A DNA stretch of 64,000 nt. Origin: Siphonodentalium dalli (taxonomy: Eukaryota; Mollusca; Scaphopoda; Gadilida; Siphonodentaliidae). The stretch spans positions 115,803,509 to 115,867,508 of the forward strand of contig CP136068.1 in the NCBI GenBank assembly GCA_032622095.1. Direction: 5' to 3'. The translations under genes and the position numbers were made by a program. The notes beneath the pieces were generated by a model. It worked only from the letters and a program-made list of their open reading frames with translations, was not told the origin of the DNA and made no database searches. This document shows positions 54,553 through 64,000 of this stretch, one piece after another (position 1 is the first letter of the stretch; each line of letters begins with the position of its first letter).

Positions 54553-54570
54553 AGTTATCCTCGGTCGCCA
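54553..54570 (-). other. Primer binding site of Gypsy element
   Basis: One base inside the 5' LTR the element strand reads TGGCGACCGAGGATAACT. TGG-start PBS sequences complement the CCA end of a tRNA; TGGCGACCG resembles the tRNA-Arg-type sites of some Gypsy elements. Confidence 0.65.
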
Positions 54571-54571
54571 A

Positions 54572-54729
54572 TATGATGTTGCTGGTGGTTTAATTGGTTA
54601 GCATTTAAATAGAATTGGTTGATCAAATTGAGAACACGTTTATTGCAAACCTGGACGCTGACATATTGGTTTACTTAATAATCCGGAATACCCGGTTCGC
54701 ATGAAACGGAACATACTAAGAACATTACA
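54572..54729 (-). repeat. 5' LTR of Gypsy element
   Basis: 158 bp, identical to 50079-50236. Confidence 0.88.
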
Positions 54730-54734
54730 TTAAC

Positions 54735-56785
54735 ATTCATTCATAATGAATGTCCCTTTAGAGTGTCTTGTGTTCCTTTAAGATTCAAACACCAATATTA
54801 CATCACGTCCCTTGTTTCGTGTCACTTTAACTCCTTGAGTGTATTGCCCCTTCGAATGATGTCATAGCATGGGTACATGTAAGATAGTATAACACTATGA
54901 CTATGTCTGTATCTGTTGTTGGTAAGATGTGAAAATATAAATTTCAGTTCATTCGTGTAGTAATTTCGTATATGTTCAACGCTCTTCATTCGTAAGAGTA
55001 ATTACCAACTGGAAGTTGTACTATTTTTGATAAACATCGGATTTGCTCATCAGACGATAAGCTGACAATATTTACGTATGGTCTAATTAGTTTCATATAT
55101 AAATGTAAGGTAATTTTTGTTATGGTCAAGTTTTTTGTTAAGACCATGTTCTAACATAGATCGATAAATAAGTTAAAGGTCATTATATTCCACAGTCAAA
55201 TCTATTGGTGATCGAATTTGATAACTATTTTATTGGAACAACTAAGAGTATTATTTACGTGAGATCAATGAGTCCAATTATTATAAATAATAAATTGCAG
55301 GCATCGGTGGATACCCGATTGCCACATTTAGTGATCACGTGATAAACTGATAAAATGTCCAAGTGACGTACTATAATGAGCAAAAAAAATGAGTTGACCT
55401 TCGGCTTCGTCCCGATTGGGTACTGAGCTGACACCGGGGATAAATTGACCAATGACTGCTATTGTATCCTTTTGACAGATATGCGTGCGCAGACTCGTTT
55501 GATGTTCGCTATCGCATTACTATGTTTTAATAGCCGAACCTTCACTTCTCGTCTGACTCTCTTACCGACAAGACCTGTCTACACAGTACTTCTCCGGCAG
55601 ACTATTCATCCACTGATAGGCCTACATACAGGTATGCCCTAAATAATGGACTGCTTAACCACAGCAGAATTATAGGTAACTTTTCTTTTCTAAACATCGA
55701 ACTTGTCTGAACCTATCAATTGATACAATAGCAGTGGTATAATGTTACATCATCGGTGCTAACTGGAGTTTTGGTATACAAAATGATCGTAAGTGTGAAT
55801 GGAGTGATAAGTGGTTATTACGTAATGTTGTTATAACAATGACACCGAACCAATTTCTATAATTGAGTGTCTCACGACCTGGACGTATTATGTATGCATG
55901 TTTTGGATAACTAATTATCGTGTTAATGACACAGTTTATCAACCTTAATTGATACTAACCCGTTAAACAACTAATTCTGCTCAGACATTAAATCGATATG
56001 TTTTCTGAATGGCATATAATTGTGAACGGGAATATAATAGAATTCATTTGGTAAAGCAAGGTGTGAAAGACACATTGTTACCCACAATGTCGTGTGTGAT
56101 CACGTGTACATAATATGTTCCATCGAATATGACAGTTCATTCTGGGGGGTTGTCCACTCGTGATTCAACATAGTACATCTCAATAATTCACGATATTACA
56201 CACCTGTCATATACTCAATAACTTCATCTGGGATAGAGAAGTTAAGAATAAACGCTCTTTATTATTTATGTAAGAGTAATGGTGTCTATTTTCAGGTATG
56301 ACAATTATATATGTATGAACTGCGTCCGATAAACACTGGAATGTATGCATTCATACCGATGGTCACAATGTCCAATAAAGCTATTTCTAAACATCGATTA
56401 ATAATTTCATGAAAAAAATTTGAACAAAAAAAATAACGAAAGATATTACACGCAAATAATTTAACATTCGACATTTTAATATCGAGATTATCAGAAACCG
56501 AAAACTCGTTATAAATTTTTTATTTAAACTTTTTTTTTTAAAGAAATAATTTTGAGGGTTTTGAAATTTTATCTTTTTTTGAAATTTGGGGATTTTGAAA
56601 TTTTTGTTTTTGGAAAAAAATAATTTTGGGATTTTGAAATTTTTTGGAAAAATAAATTTTGAAAGTTTTGAAATTTTTTTTGGGTTTTGATATTTTGGAA
56701 GTTTTGGGAATATTTTAGTACAACCAATTTTAGACCCCAAAGATTCTATTTTTAGATGTGAAGCGAACGAGACATCTATTCTTCT
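54735..56785 (-). repeat. Outer portion of foldback right arm
   Basis: Completes the interrupted tandem unit (to 54993) and mirrors 44346-46200. Differences from the left arm include single-base changes (such as 55615 versus 45586), absence of the 63-bp duplication and an extra ACTTCCAAA-type step near 56695. Confidence 0.8.
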
Positions 56786-56791
56786 GTGGTA
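56786..56791. other. Right target-site duplication (GTGGTA) of the large foldback
   Basis: Identical to 44340-44345, directly abutting the CTTCT end of the right arm. Confidence 0.65.
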
Positions 56792-57547
56792 TCTGGTTCA
56801 GAGCCTGCACAGTGTACGAGACAAGGTCGTGTGGGTTATGTTATGATCGACTGAGCACAAATTGATTGGAAGAGTGGTGCTTTTCAAAAGCTGCAAAACA
56901 CTTGGCTTAGAGTGAACAATCACTCCAGTGTTCCATTGTTCACTCAAGTTGCTACTGGCTGTAAATGTGGTCCAAAAGTGACACTTATCCACGATAACAT
57001 GCGTGTTATCTTCGGGACCCAATGTGCCCACTGCATACCCAGGCCATTCAGGCTAACCACATTAATTTGGAAAGACACCTTGCAGTAACGCAGTTACATG
57101 CTGTGGACGATACAGAGTTATTGGAATCAGTCTATTTGAAGCCCTTTTTCAGTAAACCATATAGGCATTGAGGTACCAACAGATAAGGATGTTTCAAGCC
57201 CGTGCGAGAAATGGGGGGGGGGACAACAACACAACCGAATGACTGATCACTCTATCTGTGTTTTTGCAACTTTTTAAAAGTGGCCCTTTTCCATTCAATT
57301 CATGCTCACTCAGCCATATGCCACCTCACCGCATGGTGCTTATATCACACTTGATGTCTCTGGTACCTCAAGTCATTCAGAGATTTTCATCAAAATCCAT
57401 CCAATATCTCATAAAATATTACCGAATATATTAAGGGGGGGGACTTTCTTTTTTTGAGGCGTTTACAACAAAATTGGCAAGGGAATGATGGTGAATTTAT
57501 AAATATCTTTCAAAATTTCACGTATAAAACAAAACCATAAATAGAGG
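56792..57547. other. Right flank of foldback; contains an inverted relative of the left flank
   Basis: 57380-57460, reverse-complemented, resembles 44250-44330 (AAAGTCCCCCC...AATATATT...ATGGATTTTGA) at roughly three-quarters identity. These are members of a dispersed repeat in opposite orientation outside the foldback. The minus-strand frame 56798-57031 (GTG start) has no recognised domain. Confidence 0.45.
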
Positions 57548-57690
57548 ATCTCACATGAGTTTCTATTTTATACGGAATTTATCAACCGAGTTCACTAAAT
57601 TCGATTTGAGCCGAGGTTTATACCGAGGCTCAAATTGAATTTAGAGGACGAGGTTGATAAATTACGTATAAAATAGGACGAGTGTGAGAT
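57548..57690. repeat. Hairpin element B with unpaired CGAG boxes
   Basis: A 143-bp palindrome from ATCTCACA to TGTGAGAT. Stems CTATTTTATACG and AATTTATCAACC pair with their complements; the inner stem is CTAAATTC-ATTTGAG. CGAG lies on the same strand at 57587 and 57612 (left) and at 57624, 57649 and 57679 (right); the sixth position reads TGAG at 57556. Reverse-complemented, the right arm aligns with hairpin A: ACTCGTCC, CCTCGTCC and TAAATT occur in the same order. Confidence 0.8.
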
Positions 57691-57965
57691 ACCTTTTATC
57701 ACATGATCAAATAAACCCGAAGCAACGCGAAATATTCATCGAAAACAACAATCATAAACTACAGCGATCGCAAGTTATTTGAAGAACGCCGTGACGTCAT
57801 CGCACGCGCTGATATTAAACGTGTCTATTACCGATAATTATGAAACTGATTTTATGGCCAAATTATGTGATAAATGAGATTATTGATCCACTGAAAAAAT
57901 TGTTTGTCCTAAAATATTTATTTTAATGTGAAAATAAATTGACAAGCTACAAGTATGGTCTGCTA
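57691..57965. other. Spacer
   Basis: No feature recognised. Confidence 0.35.
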
Positions 57966-58383
57966 TCCTTAAATGTACTCAATCCGATCCGATCCTCCTA
58001 AATTACTATTTCTTTGGCTTCGGGGGTAAAAAAAATATTCAATTCTAGTCGAGGAAGCCATCCATCAAACCTCAGATTGATTAGATATCGATGTTTGAAA
58101 TGTTCTGTTTCTATATGTTTGTGGTCCAATCTTTTCTTGTTAATAGTTACAACTTGATTTTAGATTTATCCATCTTACAACTGCAATTTGTCCGTTTTTA
58201 GCGCATCGTCGTCGAAAAGATTGGACCACAAACAATAGAAACAGCACATTTGAAACATCGATATCTAATCAATCTGAGCTTTGAGATGGGTGGGTTCCTC
58301 GACTCGAATCAAATATTTTTTACACCCAAAGCCAAAGAAATAATAACTTAGAAGCATCTGATCGGATTGGGTTTCTTTAAAAT
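57966..58383. mobile_element. Snapback MITE (ACTCAATCCGATC family), full palindrome
   Basis: Left arm 57966-58142 and right arm 58200-58383 are inverted copies: CTCAATCCGATC, TTATTTCTTTGGCTT, GATTAGATATCGATGTTT and TTTGTGGTCCAATCTTTTC recur on both sides. Relatives at 19474-19925 and 20605-20841 carry the right-arm half. Confidence 0.7.
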
Positions 58384-58547
58384 ACTGAATTCTTAAACAT
58401 ATTGTGCCAAAATTCCACCTGACTATATGTAGAATATTTTTCAAGTTTAATGAATAAATGATTATCTTTATGCAACATTTTTCTTCTGATTCACCTGTAC
58501 ACAGAATGAAATGCATTTTCAGTGCTGATAATGCAATCTCTGTTACT

Positions 58548-59173
58548 AGAACCAACTGGTTCTTGGGCATGTATCCAACAAGGAACCAAATTTATTCTAA
58601 ATGAAGAACCAATGGTTCTTCGGGGAAGGGAGGAGGGGAAATTGGTTCTTGGGGAAGAACCAAACTGGAACCAATGAAGAACCAGGGATTGGTTCTTGAG
58701 GGAGAACCAATGAAGAACCATTTGGTTCTTGGGATGAAGAACCAAATTTTAATCATGAAGAACCTATTGGTTCCGCCTGGAGGACAAACTTGAAGAACCA
58801 AATTTGGTTCTTCAATTTTCTCTGTGAGGAACCATTATTACTCTTGAAGAACCAAATTATTATTCCCGAAGAACCAAATGGTTCCACATGAAGAACCAAT
58901 TATATCAACGAAGAACCAAATATTCAGTCGTGGAGAACCAACTGGTTCTACGGTGTATAAATAATGAAGAACCAAATGGTTCTAGATTTGGTTCTTAATA
59001 GTCACAATAATGAGGAACCAAATGGTTCTTGGTTTGGTTCCCGATAAACCCAAATCTGAAGAACCAAATGGTTCTAGGTCCCCTGAAGAACCAGTTGGTT
59101 CTTCATTTGGTTCCGCCTGGAGGACAAGTGGGGAACCAATGAAGAACCATTGGGTTCCAATTTTTTCTAAGAG
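58548..59173. repeat. Large AAGAACCAA/TTGGTTCTT array
   Basis: More than twenty occurrences of GAAGAACCAA, AAATGGTTCT or complements, mostly as short palindromes AAGAACC-N-GGTTCTT with variable spacing. A 30-bp block TTGGTTCCGCCTGGAGGACAA... recurs (58769 and 59112). Minus-strand reading frames rich in Trp/Phe-Phe across it are artefacts. Related small clusters are at 38755-39384. Confidence 0.8.
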
Positions 59174-62152
59174 TGCACGACCTATTGTACATACCACAAA
59201 ATCACTGACATGTTTTCGACCTGATCAACGGCCGCACATTAGTTTTGCATATATCAAGCTGACGACCATATGTCATGTCGCACGCAATTATAGGCACTCA
59301 CGGCCACGCATTATATATTTAAGCGTTTATGTCAACAACACATATCCATATCATAGCATCCTTCAGCTTCGCACCCAATAATATTTTCGTCACCATATCA
59401 AAAACCGTTTCTACCCGCGCACACTATATATACGGGCGTTCGCACACACAATTTAGTGTTACTATATCGGGGGTCTCTGCCCACACACCATTTAATCGTA
59501 TACCAAACAGTGCGTCTTCGTAAAGCATAAACGTAAACTATTTAGTTTTTACCATCGGGCCCGCGTAAAAATATAGTCGTTATATCTCATGTCCTTCAGA
59601 CAAACGCACAACGTGTAATGTTGATATATATCATGCGGTCTATTGCCCGCGTTCTCTATTATCATTTATTTCAGTGGCCTCACGCCCTCATTTATACATT
59701 TCGTGTTTATATAGTGTTCCACCGTATATGCGTGTACACACCATAACCATGCATCGGTACAATCGAACACCTTTATATGCGTTAACAAGATTAACATTAC
59801 AAAGTCCCTGCTCACATCTACAAGCATCTATATATGGGGGAATATCAAATAACATGTTCTTCATAAATATTAAATAGACGTGCCCGTCATATAAACAGTT
59901 CAATAACATTACTAACAAATGTTATAATCTTTGAGTCTATACAATGTATATAAACATATATATACCACCGCCAACCATAGTTACTTTTCCGTTTTAAGCT
60001 TATTTCCACTCGAATGTCCATCGATGAATTCACGAATTGTAGCTGTCCATTCGTCTGTTGTTTTGCTTTTGTTATACACCACCGCAACATAGATCCCCAT
60101 AATTTGGTTGCAAATACACCATGATCAATTATCGGACGTATCGTATCTGCAAAGCAAATTTTATTCACAATGTACCAAACAACCTTCCTCAAAATTCCGA
60201 TATGTATATACAATGTATACACACATTCCCAATTACCCCCAACAATACAACCACATTATTTTCAAAAATACATGACATATATAATCGTGCATATACACTT
60301 CTTATTCTGTTAGATACATATGTACGCACACAAGGTACACATTTTTTCACAATATACATATCGTCAGACCATGTTCAAGAAACATGTCATTAACACCAAT
60401 AGCTGCGCCACGCGCTTGCTCCGATCTCAAATTTACCCATGTTCTACAAATGAACAGGAAAACCAGCTTATCATGGGTTCTCACCCAACGTCATTACTTC
60501 AGACTTATAGACGGTTTGTATGATCTCAAAACAAACATGTTTATATATGATATATACCACAAACAACAACAAATCTAATCCCGTTGTCTTTTCCTTGCCG
60601 CCGATCATCGTTAATAATTCGATTTATTATATAATTGATATAGCGCTTTCGATATATTGACTGAATTATACGATGTCAATTATGTCCGAGAATAAAACGG
60701 TTCTCGCACGTTATATACCACATATATATATACACACGCAAACAGGCATATATCACATGCATACGCATGCATATAACTACACTGCTTCTTGTATGGCGTG
60801 TCTCGTCAAGACACATATAGCCTCCATTTTCCCTACACTTATACATACACCGTATATATGCTCGTAATTATTTAGCTCACCGTAAATATGTCATGCAAAC
60901 AAATGTATCACACGATACCATGTCATTATATTAACATGCTAATTCCCCATTCATTTTTCCCCCCACATCAAAATGGGTCCAAAATCAGCAATATGCATAG
61001 CAAAAACGCATAAAATATTAGCATTAATTTGTATTTTTTTAAAACGTTTACATACAAAATGGAAATGCACTTCACTGGATTGGGCACATTCAAAACAGCT
61101 GAACACCATACTGAGTGACTAATCAGATATAATCAACATACCACAAAATATCACATATTTTACGTGATTATTAATCTCTTGGTTGGAATTTTCTAAATTT
61201 ATTATTTATTACTATCAAACATTATTGGCGTTCTTGTCCAATTATATACTTCCGCGAATACATAGGCGCATACGTATATATAACACCTGGAATAAATTTA
61301 CATCTATGTACATGTATCAGTGACTATATGTAGTTGTGTAGTAAAGCTGTTTACTTTTGACCTCACAATAACTGAACACATAGCTTATTCTGCTATATCG
61401 CTATCTAAAACGTGTTTCACCAAGTTGCACTGACAAAAACATGCAAGCAACTACTATACTCATCTTATTCCGATTCATTCCATGCAACTCGTATGATTCG
61501 ATCCAATTGGTAAGCATCCATGAATGCACACGTCCATACTGTTGCCTGTTCGCTGAGATCATCTGCGTGTAACCAAATGCCTCATGCATTCCCTCGAATT
61601 GAATCATCAGCTATAAGGATTAAATTTTACCCATTAGGTCTGGAAATATTTCCATCAGAATGACAAGACAGGTGAATAAATACAGTCTTATCACCAAATA
61701 AATTTGCCGGCATTTGAATATGTAAATTAGTTTATTAAATCCTCATACATGTGCACATTTCCCCCAGCAACATTCTCCAAACATATTTTCTTCACGATTA
61801 TCTTTAGTTTCTAACAAAAATGTTATTAAATACTGACCCTCTTTTTACCCATTCGTGTGGAAAATTATAAACCGACCATATATGCAATATATATATGGTT
61901 CATTCTCACCTTAAAATTATTTTTCTGACTGTTAACTACATGTTAAAATTAAAATTATAATTTTTGCCAGGACACCTCTTCTGTTACAAAAATACAACGG
62001 TACTTAACTTATAAATGCGAACACAAAATGTTCGACTTGAAGATCTCTTCCACCAATTGGTCATTACTCTGGTATATGACAGTCGGATGTCTGAGTTCTC
62101 TGCTGTATATTATCCAGTCGGACCATAACCAGAAACATAAGGTAGCGAACAA
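59174..62152. other. AT-rich stretch with decayed satellite words
   Basis: 59170-60800 contains scattered GCCTCACGCCCTC, CCCGCG and ATATATAC words that look like a decayed version of the 37700-38740 satellite. 60800-62150 shows no structure. Frames here lack recognisable domains. Confidence 0.35.
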
Positions 62153-62431
62153 AAAAATTGGAGTTGACCCGACATACAAGGCGATTCGGCTAGAAATGAC
62201 ACCACACGCTTGATACTGTATACATGTATAACATTTGATAAACTCTTCAGTTATGGAGGTCAATAAAGATATATATAATAGCGTGACCTATTTTCATTGT
62301 TCATGCACGAAGCGATAATTGATCGCTCACTCATTATTACCATGAACAGTGAATACAAACGTTTTCGGCTAATGTGCTTTGCACCAAACGCTGAAAACTG
62401 ATCATTACATGCATGTGTGTATCCACCCTAA
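62153..62431. repeat. Dispersed repeat, copy 2, with terminal inverted-end motif
   Basis: Matches 37257-37445 but retains an extra ~65 bp (62215-62278). It ends TTACATGCATGTGTGTATCC ACCCTA, the inverted partner of 34938-34966, so this copy includes one true element terminus while copy 1 does not. Confidence 0.6.
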
Positions 62432-62447
62432 GCGGTAGTTAATTAAT

Positions 62448-63030
62448 CAGGCAATTCTTCAAGGATTGGCCATTTATAAACGGACATGCAATCCGTATCT
62501 AAAATGTTTGTTAATTAATGGACAATCCGACCACGTGTGGCACGCGAGCTTGGGATTGTCCACTAAATGACGACGTGTATAGCTAATCCTGCATGTTAGC
62601 TTCATATTTAATATGAAGGGCAATAACTCTATAAAGAATGTTAATTTACTAAATAACGGCGATTTGTATGAGAAGTGTTTTTTACGAAATAACGGTGATA
62701 TTTGAAGAAGAGTTTTTGACGAAATAACGGAAATATTCGAAGTGTTTTTAAAGAGCGTTGTGGTGTTGCAAATTTCTCATACAAATCTCCGTTATTTATT
62801 AAAGGTACATTCTTTATAGAGTTATTACCATTCAGAATTAATATGAAGCTAACATGCAGGATTATCTATATATGTCGTGATTTAGTGGACAATCCCAAGA
62901 TCGCGTGCCACGCGTGCACCGGTCGGATTGTCCATTAATTAACGATCATTTTAGGTACGGATTGTCCGTTTACAATCTTATGCGAATTAGGTGCAGGCAA
63001 TTCTTCAAGGATTGGCCATTTATAAACGGA
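62448..63030. repeat. Direct repeat flanking a small foldback
   Basis: CAGGCAATTCTTCAAGGATTGGCC continuing into TTTATAAACGGA occurs at 62448-62484 and 62994-63030, 546 bp apart, and includes the start of the foldback TIR in both cases. Confidence 0.7.
62477..62972. mobile_element. 496-bp foldback MITE (AACGGACAATCCGTACC arms)
   Basis: Outer arms TAAACGGACA...ATCCGTA and TACGGATTGTCCGTTTA, then TTAATTAATGGACAATCCGA, GGGATTGTCCACTAAAT, CCTGCATGTTAGCTTCATAT and ATAACTCTATAAAGAATGT all have inverted partners on the right side. The loop carries repeated CGAAATAACGG words. No coding capacity. Confidence 0.75.
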
Positions 63031-64000
63031 CAATCCGTACCTAAAATGTTCGTTTAACACCTTGATTAACGCCTTTTAGCGCCATACGGCCAATGTTATG
63101 TTCGTTTGTGTTCGTTGTTTAGTAGCTTTGTTTTCAAATAATGCTAATAACACAAAAAGTAAGTCATCAAAGTTGGAAATAACACCACATATACATAAAA
63201 TGGACCCCCATGCACACATAAACCCAATTTCACCCTTCTATTCCGCATTTTGGACCTGTGTTCGTTGTTTAGTAGGACCCCAATAAATGAGCTAAAAAAC
63301 AAAAACAAAACTAAAAATATGGGCCGGGCTCCCAGCAAAAAAAAAAATCTTTTAGTCTGCCTGATTTCCTCCTCAGTTATTCTGGCGGACAAAGGGCAAG
63401 GGGAGTTTGCACACACAGAACATGTAAATGACGAGATACCAAGCTGAAGTTTTCGCGACCGCTGCGCTGTGTGTTTTCTAGTTTTACGCTCGCTATGTCA
63501 TCATAACTGAAATAAAATCACGTCGTGCTGCATTATTGTATTTTTTTCTTCATTATTGACCACAAAAGATGCTTTAAATGTCATTTTCCGCCTTATTTTT
63601 GCTCAGCTTGCTTGCTTGGTTCAGCTTGGTATTTCGACGCACCACCCATCAGTTAGTGTAAACATATTTTATTGCATAATAATATCGCAACGGGATTGAG
63701 ACACAAGTTTTACAACTTACAAATGGTCTCTCTCCCCACATAATTGTATTACACAAAATGAACATAAAATATAATCACACACAAACATTATAATTCATAT
63801 GTACAACATCTTTTCACTTATAACAATATAATGATATAATCCCGAGTATGACAATAACGGTGGATATTTCTCTTTATGGGGGGGGGGGGTGGTTCGTCCC
63901 GTGGGTCGGTGGCTCAGACGAGTCTTCGCATTCTACCCATCAGTTGTAAGAAAGACAATTTCCATACATCAATTTTGGTCAGATAATAACTACACCGACT
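63031..64000. other. Right edge: CTACTAAACAACGAACAC repeat copy and unannotated DNA
   Basis: 63085-63290 is a fuller inverted relative of 30775-30890. The minus-strand frame 63144-63416 overlaps it and is probably repeat-derived. From 63430 on I see only AT-rich DNA and a G run (63880-63892). Confidence 0.4.

Larger units (their letters stand above)
50079..54729 (-). mobile_element. Ty3/Gypsy LTR retrotransposon, young but pol-defective
   Basis: A 4651-bp element with two 158-bp LTRs that I find identical base for base and a 5-bp TTAAC duplication. On the minus strand: 5' LTR, primer site, gag-protease-RT in one long frame, RNase H and integrase in further frames, purine tract, 3' LTR. Short LTRs and fused gag-pol fit a compact metazoan Gypsy lineage. 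Pol carries two frame disruptions (near 52330 and 51925). It is inserted in a tandem unit of the foldback right arm only, so it postdates the palindrome. Identical LTRs indicate recent insertion. Confidence 0.92.
44346..56785. mobile_element. 12.4-kb foldback transposon with ~3.7-kb inverted arms and a nested Gypsy element
   Basis: Left arm 44346-47988 (3643 bp) and right arm 48360-56785 (3770 bp after removing the Gypsy insertion and its 5-bp duplication) are nearly identical inverted copies beginning AGAAGAATAGATGTCTCG. A 371-bp spacer separates them. The element is flanked by GTGGTA. Long inverted arms with internal tandem repeats and no transposase are the hallmarks of foldback-type elements such as Drosophila FB and sea-urchin TU. 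Length difference is explained by a 63-bp duplication in the left arm and one full 276-bp unit in the right where the left has an 86-bp unit. No element-encoded protein is recognised. The superfamily is unknown, and a 6-bp duplication does not settle it. Confidence 0.75.
48360..56785 (-). repeat. Foldback right arm (interrupted by Gypsy element)
   Basis: Mirror of the left arm. The tandem array occupies 48411-54993 (with the Gypsy insertion inside its outermost full unit), followed by unique sequence to 56500, the TTTTGAAATTTT-rich segment and the terminal block ending CTATTCTTCT at 56785. The retrotransposon at 50079-54729 splits a GTTAAC in the array. Confidence 0.8.

Noticed and set aside
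44346-56785. Palindrome as a missed-adapter (hairpin read) assembly artefact
   Set aside because: The arms differ by a 63-bp duplication, a unit swap, several substitutions and a Gypsy insertion with its own target duplication. The whole is bordered by a GTGGTA duplication. An artefact would give exact mirror copies with no such flanks. Long-read confirmation would still be worthwhile.
56798-57031. 77-aa minus-strand frame as a transposase driving the foldback
   Set aside because: It starts at GTG, lies outside the target duplication and shows no catalytic motif that I can identify.
58491-59381. Phe/Trp-rich frames of 69-123 aa
   Set aside because: Translations of the AAGAACCAA array.
60800-62150. 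Possible genes in the AT-rich right part
   Set aside because: Only short frames with many alternative starts and no domain, codon or splice support.

Overview
The window is eukaryotic, AT-rich, gene-poor and dominated by transposable elements. It has introns with consensus splice sites, a tRNA-derived SINE, LINEs with APE-type endonucleases, a Ty3/Gypsy element, Helitron-like copies and many TIR/MITE families. Short motifs such as GGGAGATAACTC and GGGCAATAACTC and the overall repeat content suggest a marine lophotrochozoan, most likely a mollusc. That assignment is inference from style, not from a marker gene.

Host genes. One gene can be assembled with confidence: a four-exon secreted C-type lectin on the minus strand (coding span 27283 down to 3284, 178 aa). 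It has a signal peptide, the four core CTLD cysteines, a QPD motif, in-phase junctions, a TATA/initiator-like promoter and a polyA signal. Its 17-kb first intron holds a CR1-like LINE in the opposite orientation, a SINE, a second LINE fragment, hairpin MITEs and nested hAT/TTAA elements; its 5.4-kb third intron holds an old foldback. Two decayed host-like coding remnants lie on the plus strand: a THAP-domain fragment near 1884-2066 and a C2H2 zinc-finger fragment at 41116-41577.

Layout. 1-1632: short duplication, then three head-to-tail Helitron-like units. 1633-3160: THAP remnant and unannotated DNA. 3160-27360: the lectin gene and its element-filled introns. 27360-30930: intergenic DNA with a hairpin, a 15-16 bp minisatellite and a TTAA MITE. 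30934-33421: a TTA-flanked Harbinger-like element carrying two 450-bp direct repeats. 33425-42420: mostly non-coding, with a 59-60 bp satellite, AAGAACC clusters, a TTAA MITE and the zinc-finger remnant. 42567-44069: a TAA-flanked Harbinger-like element. 44346-56785: a 12.4-kb palindromic foldback element with a 6-bp target duplication, whose right arm carries a young Gypsy element (50079-54729, identical 158-bp LTRs). 57380-64000: several hairpin elements, a large AAGAACC array, decayed satellite and a 496-bp foldback.

Most notable: (i) the 12.4-kb foldback, whose arms match in length once three identified events are subtracted; (ii) the Helitron-like tandem joined exactly CTAG|TC; (iii) three hairpins whose stems differ in sequence but which carry the same tetranucleotide, CTCG/CGAG, unpaired at matching positions on both arms; (iv) the lectin gene recovered across 24 kb of transposon-filled introns. 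No ordinary non-coding RNA gene or CRISPR array was found.
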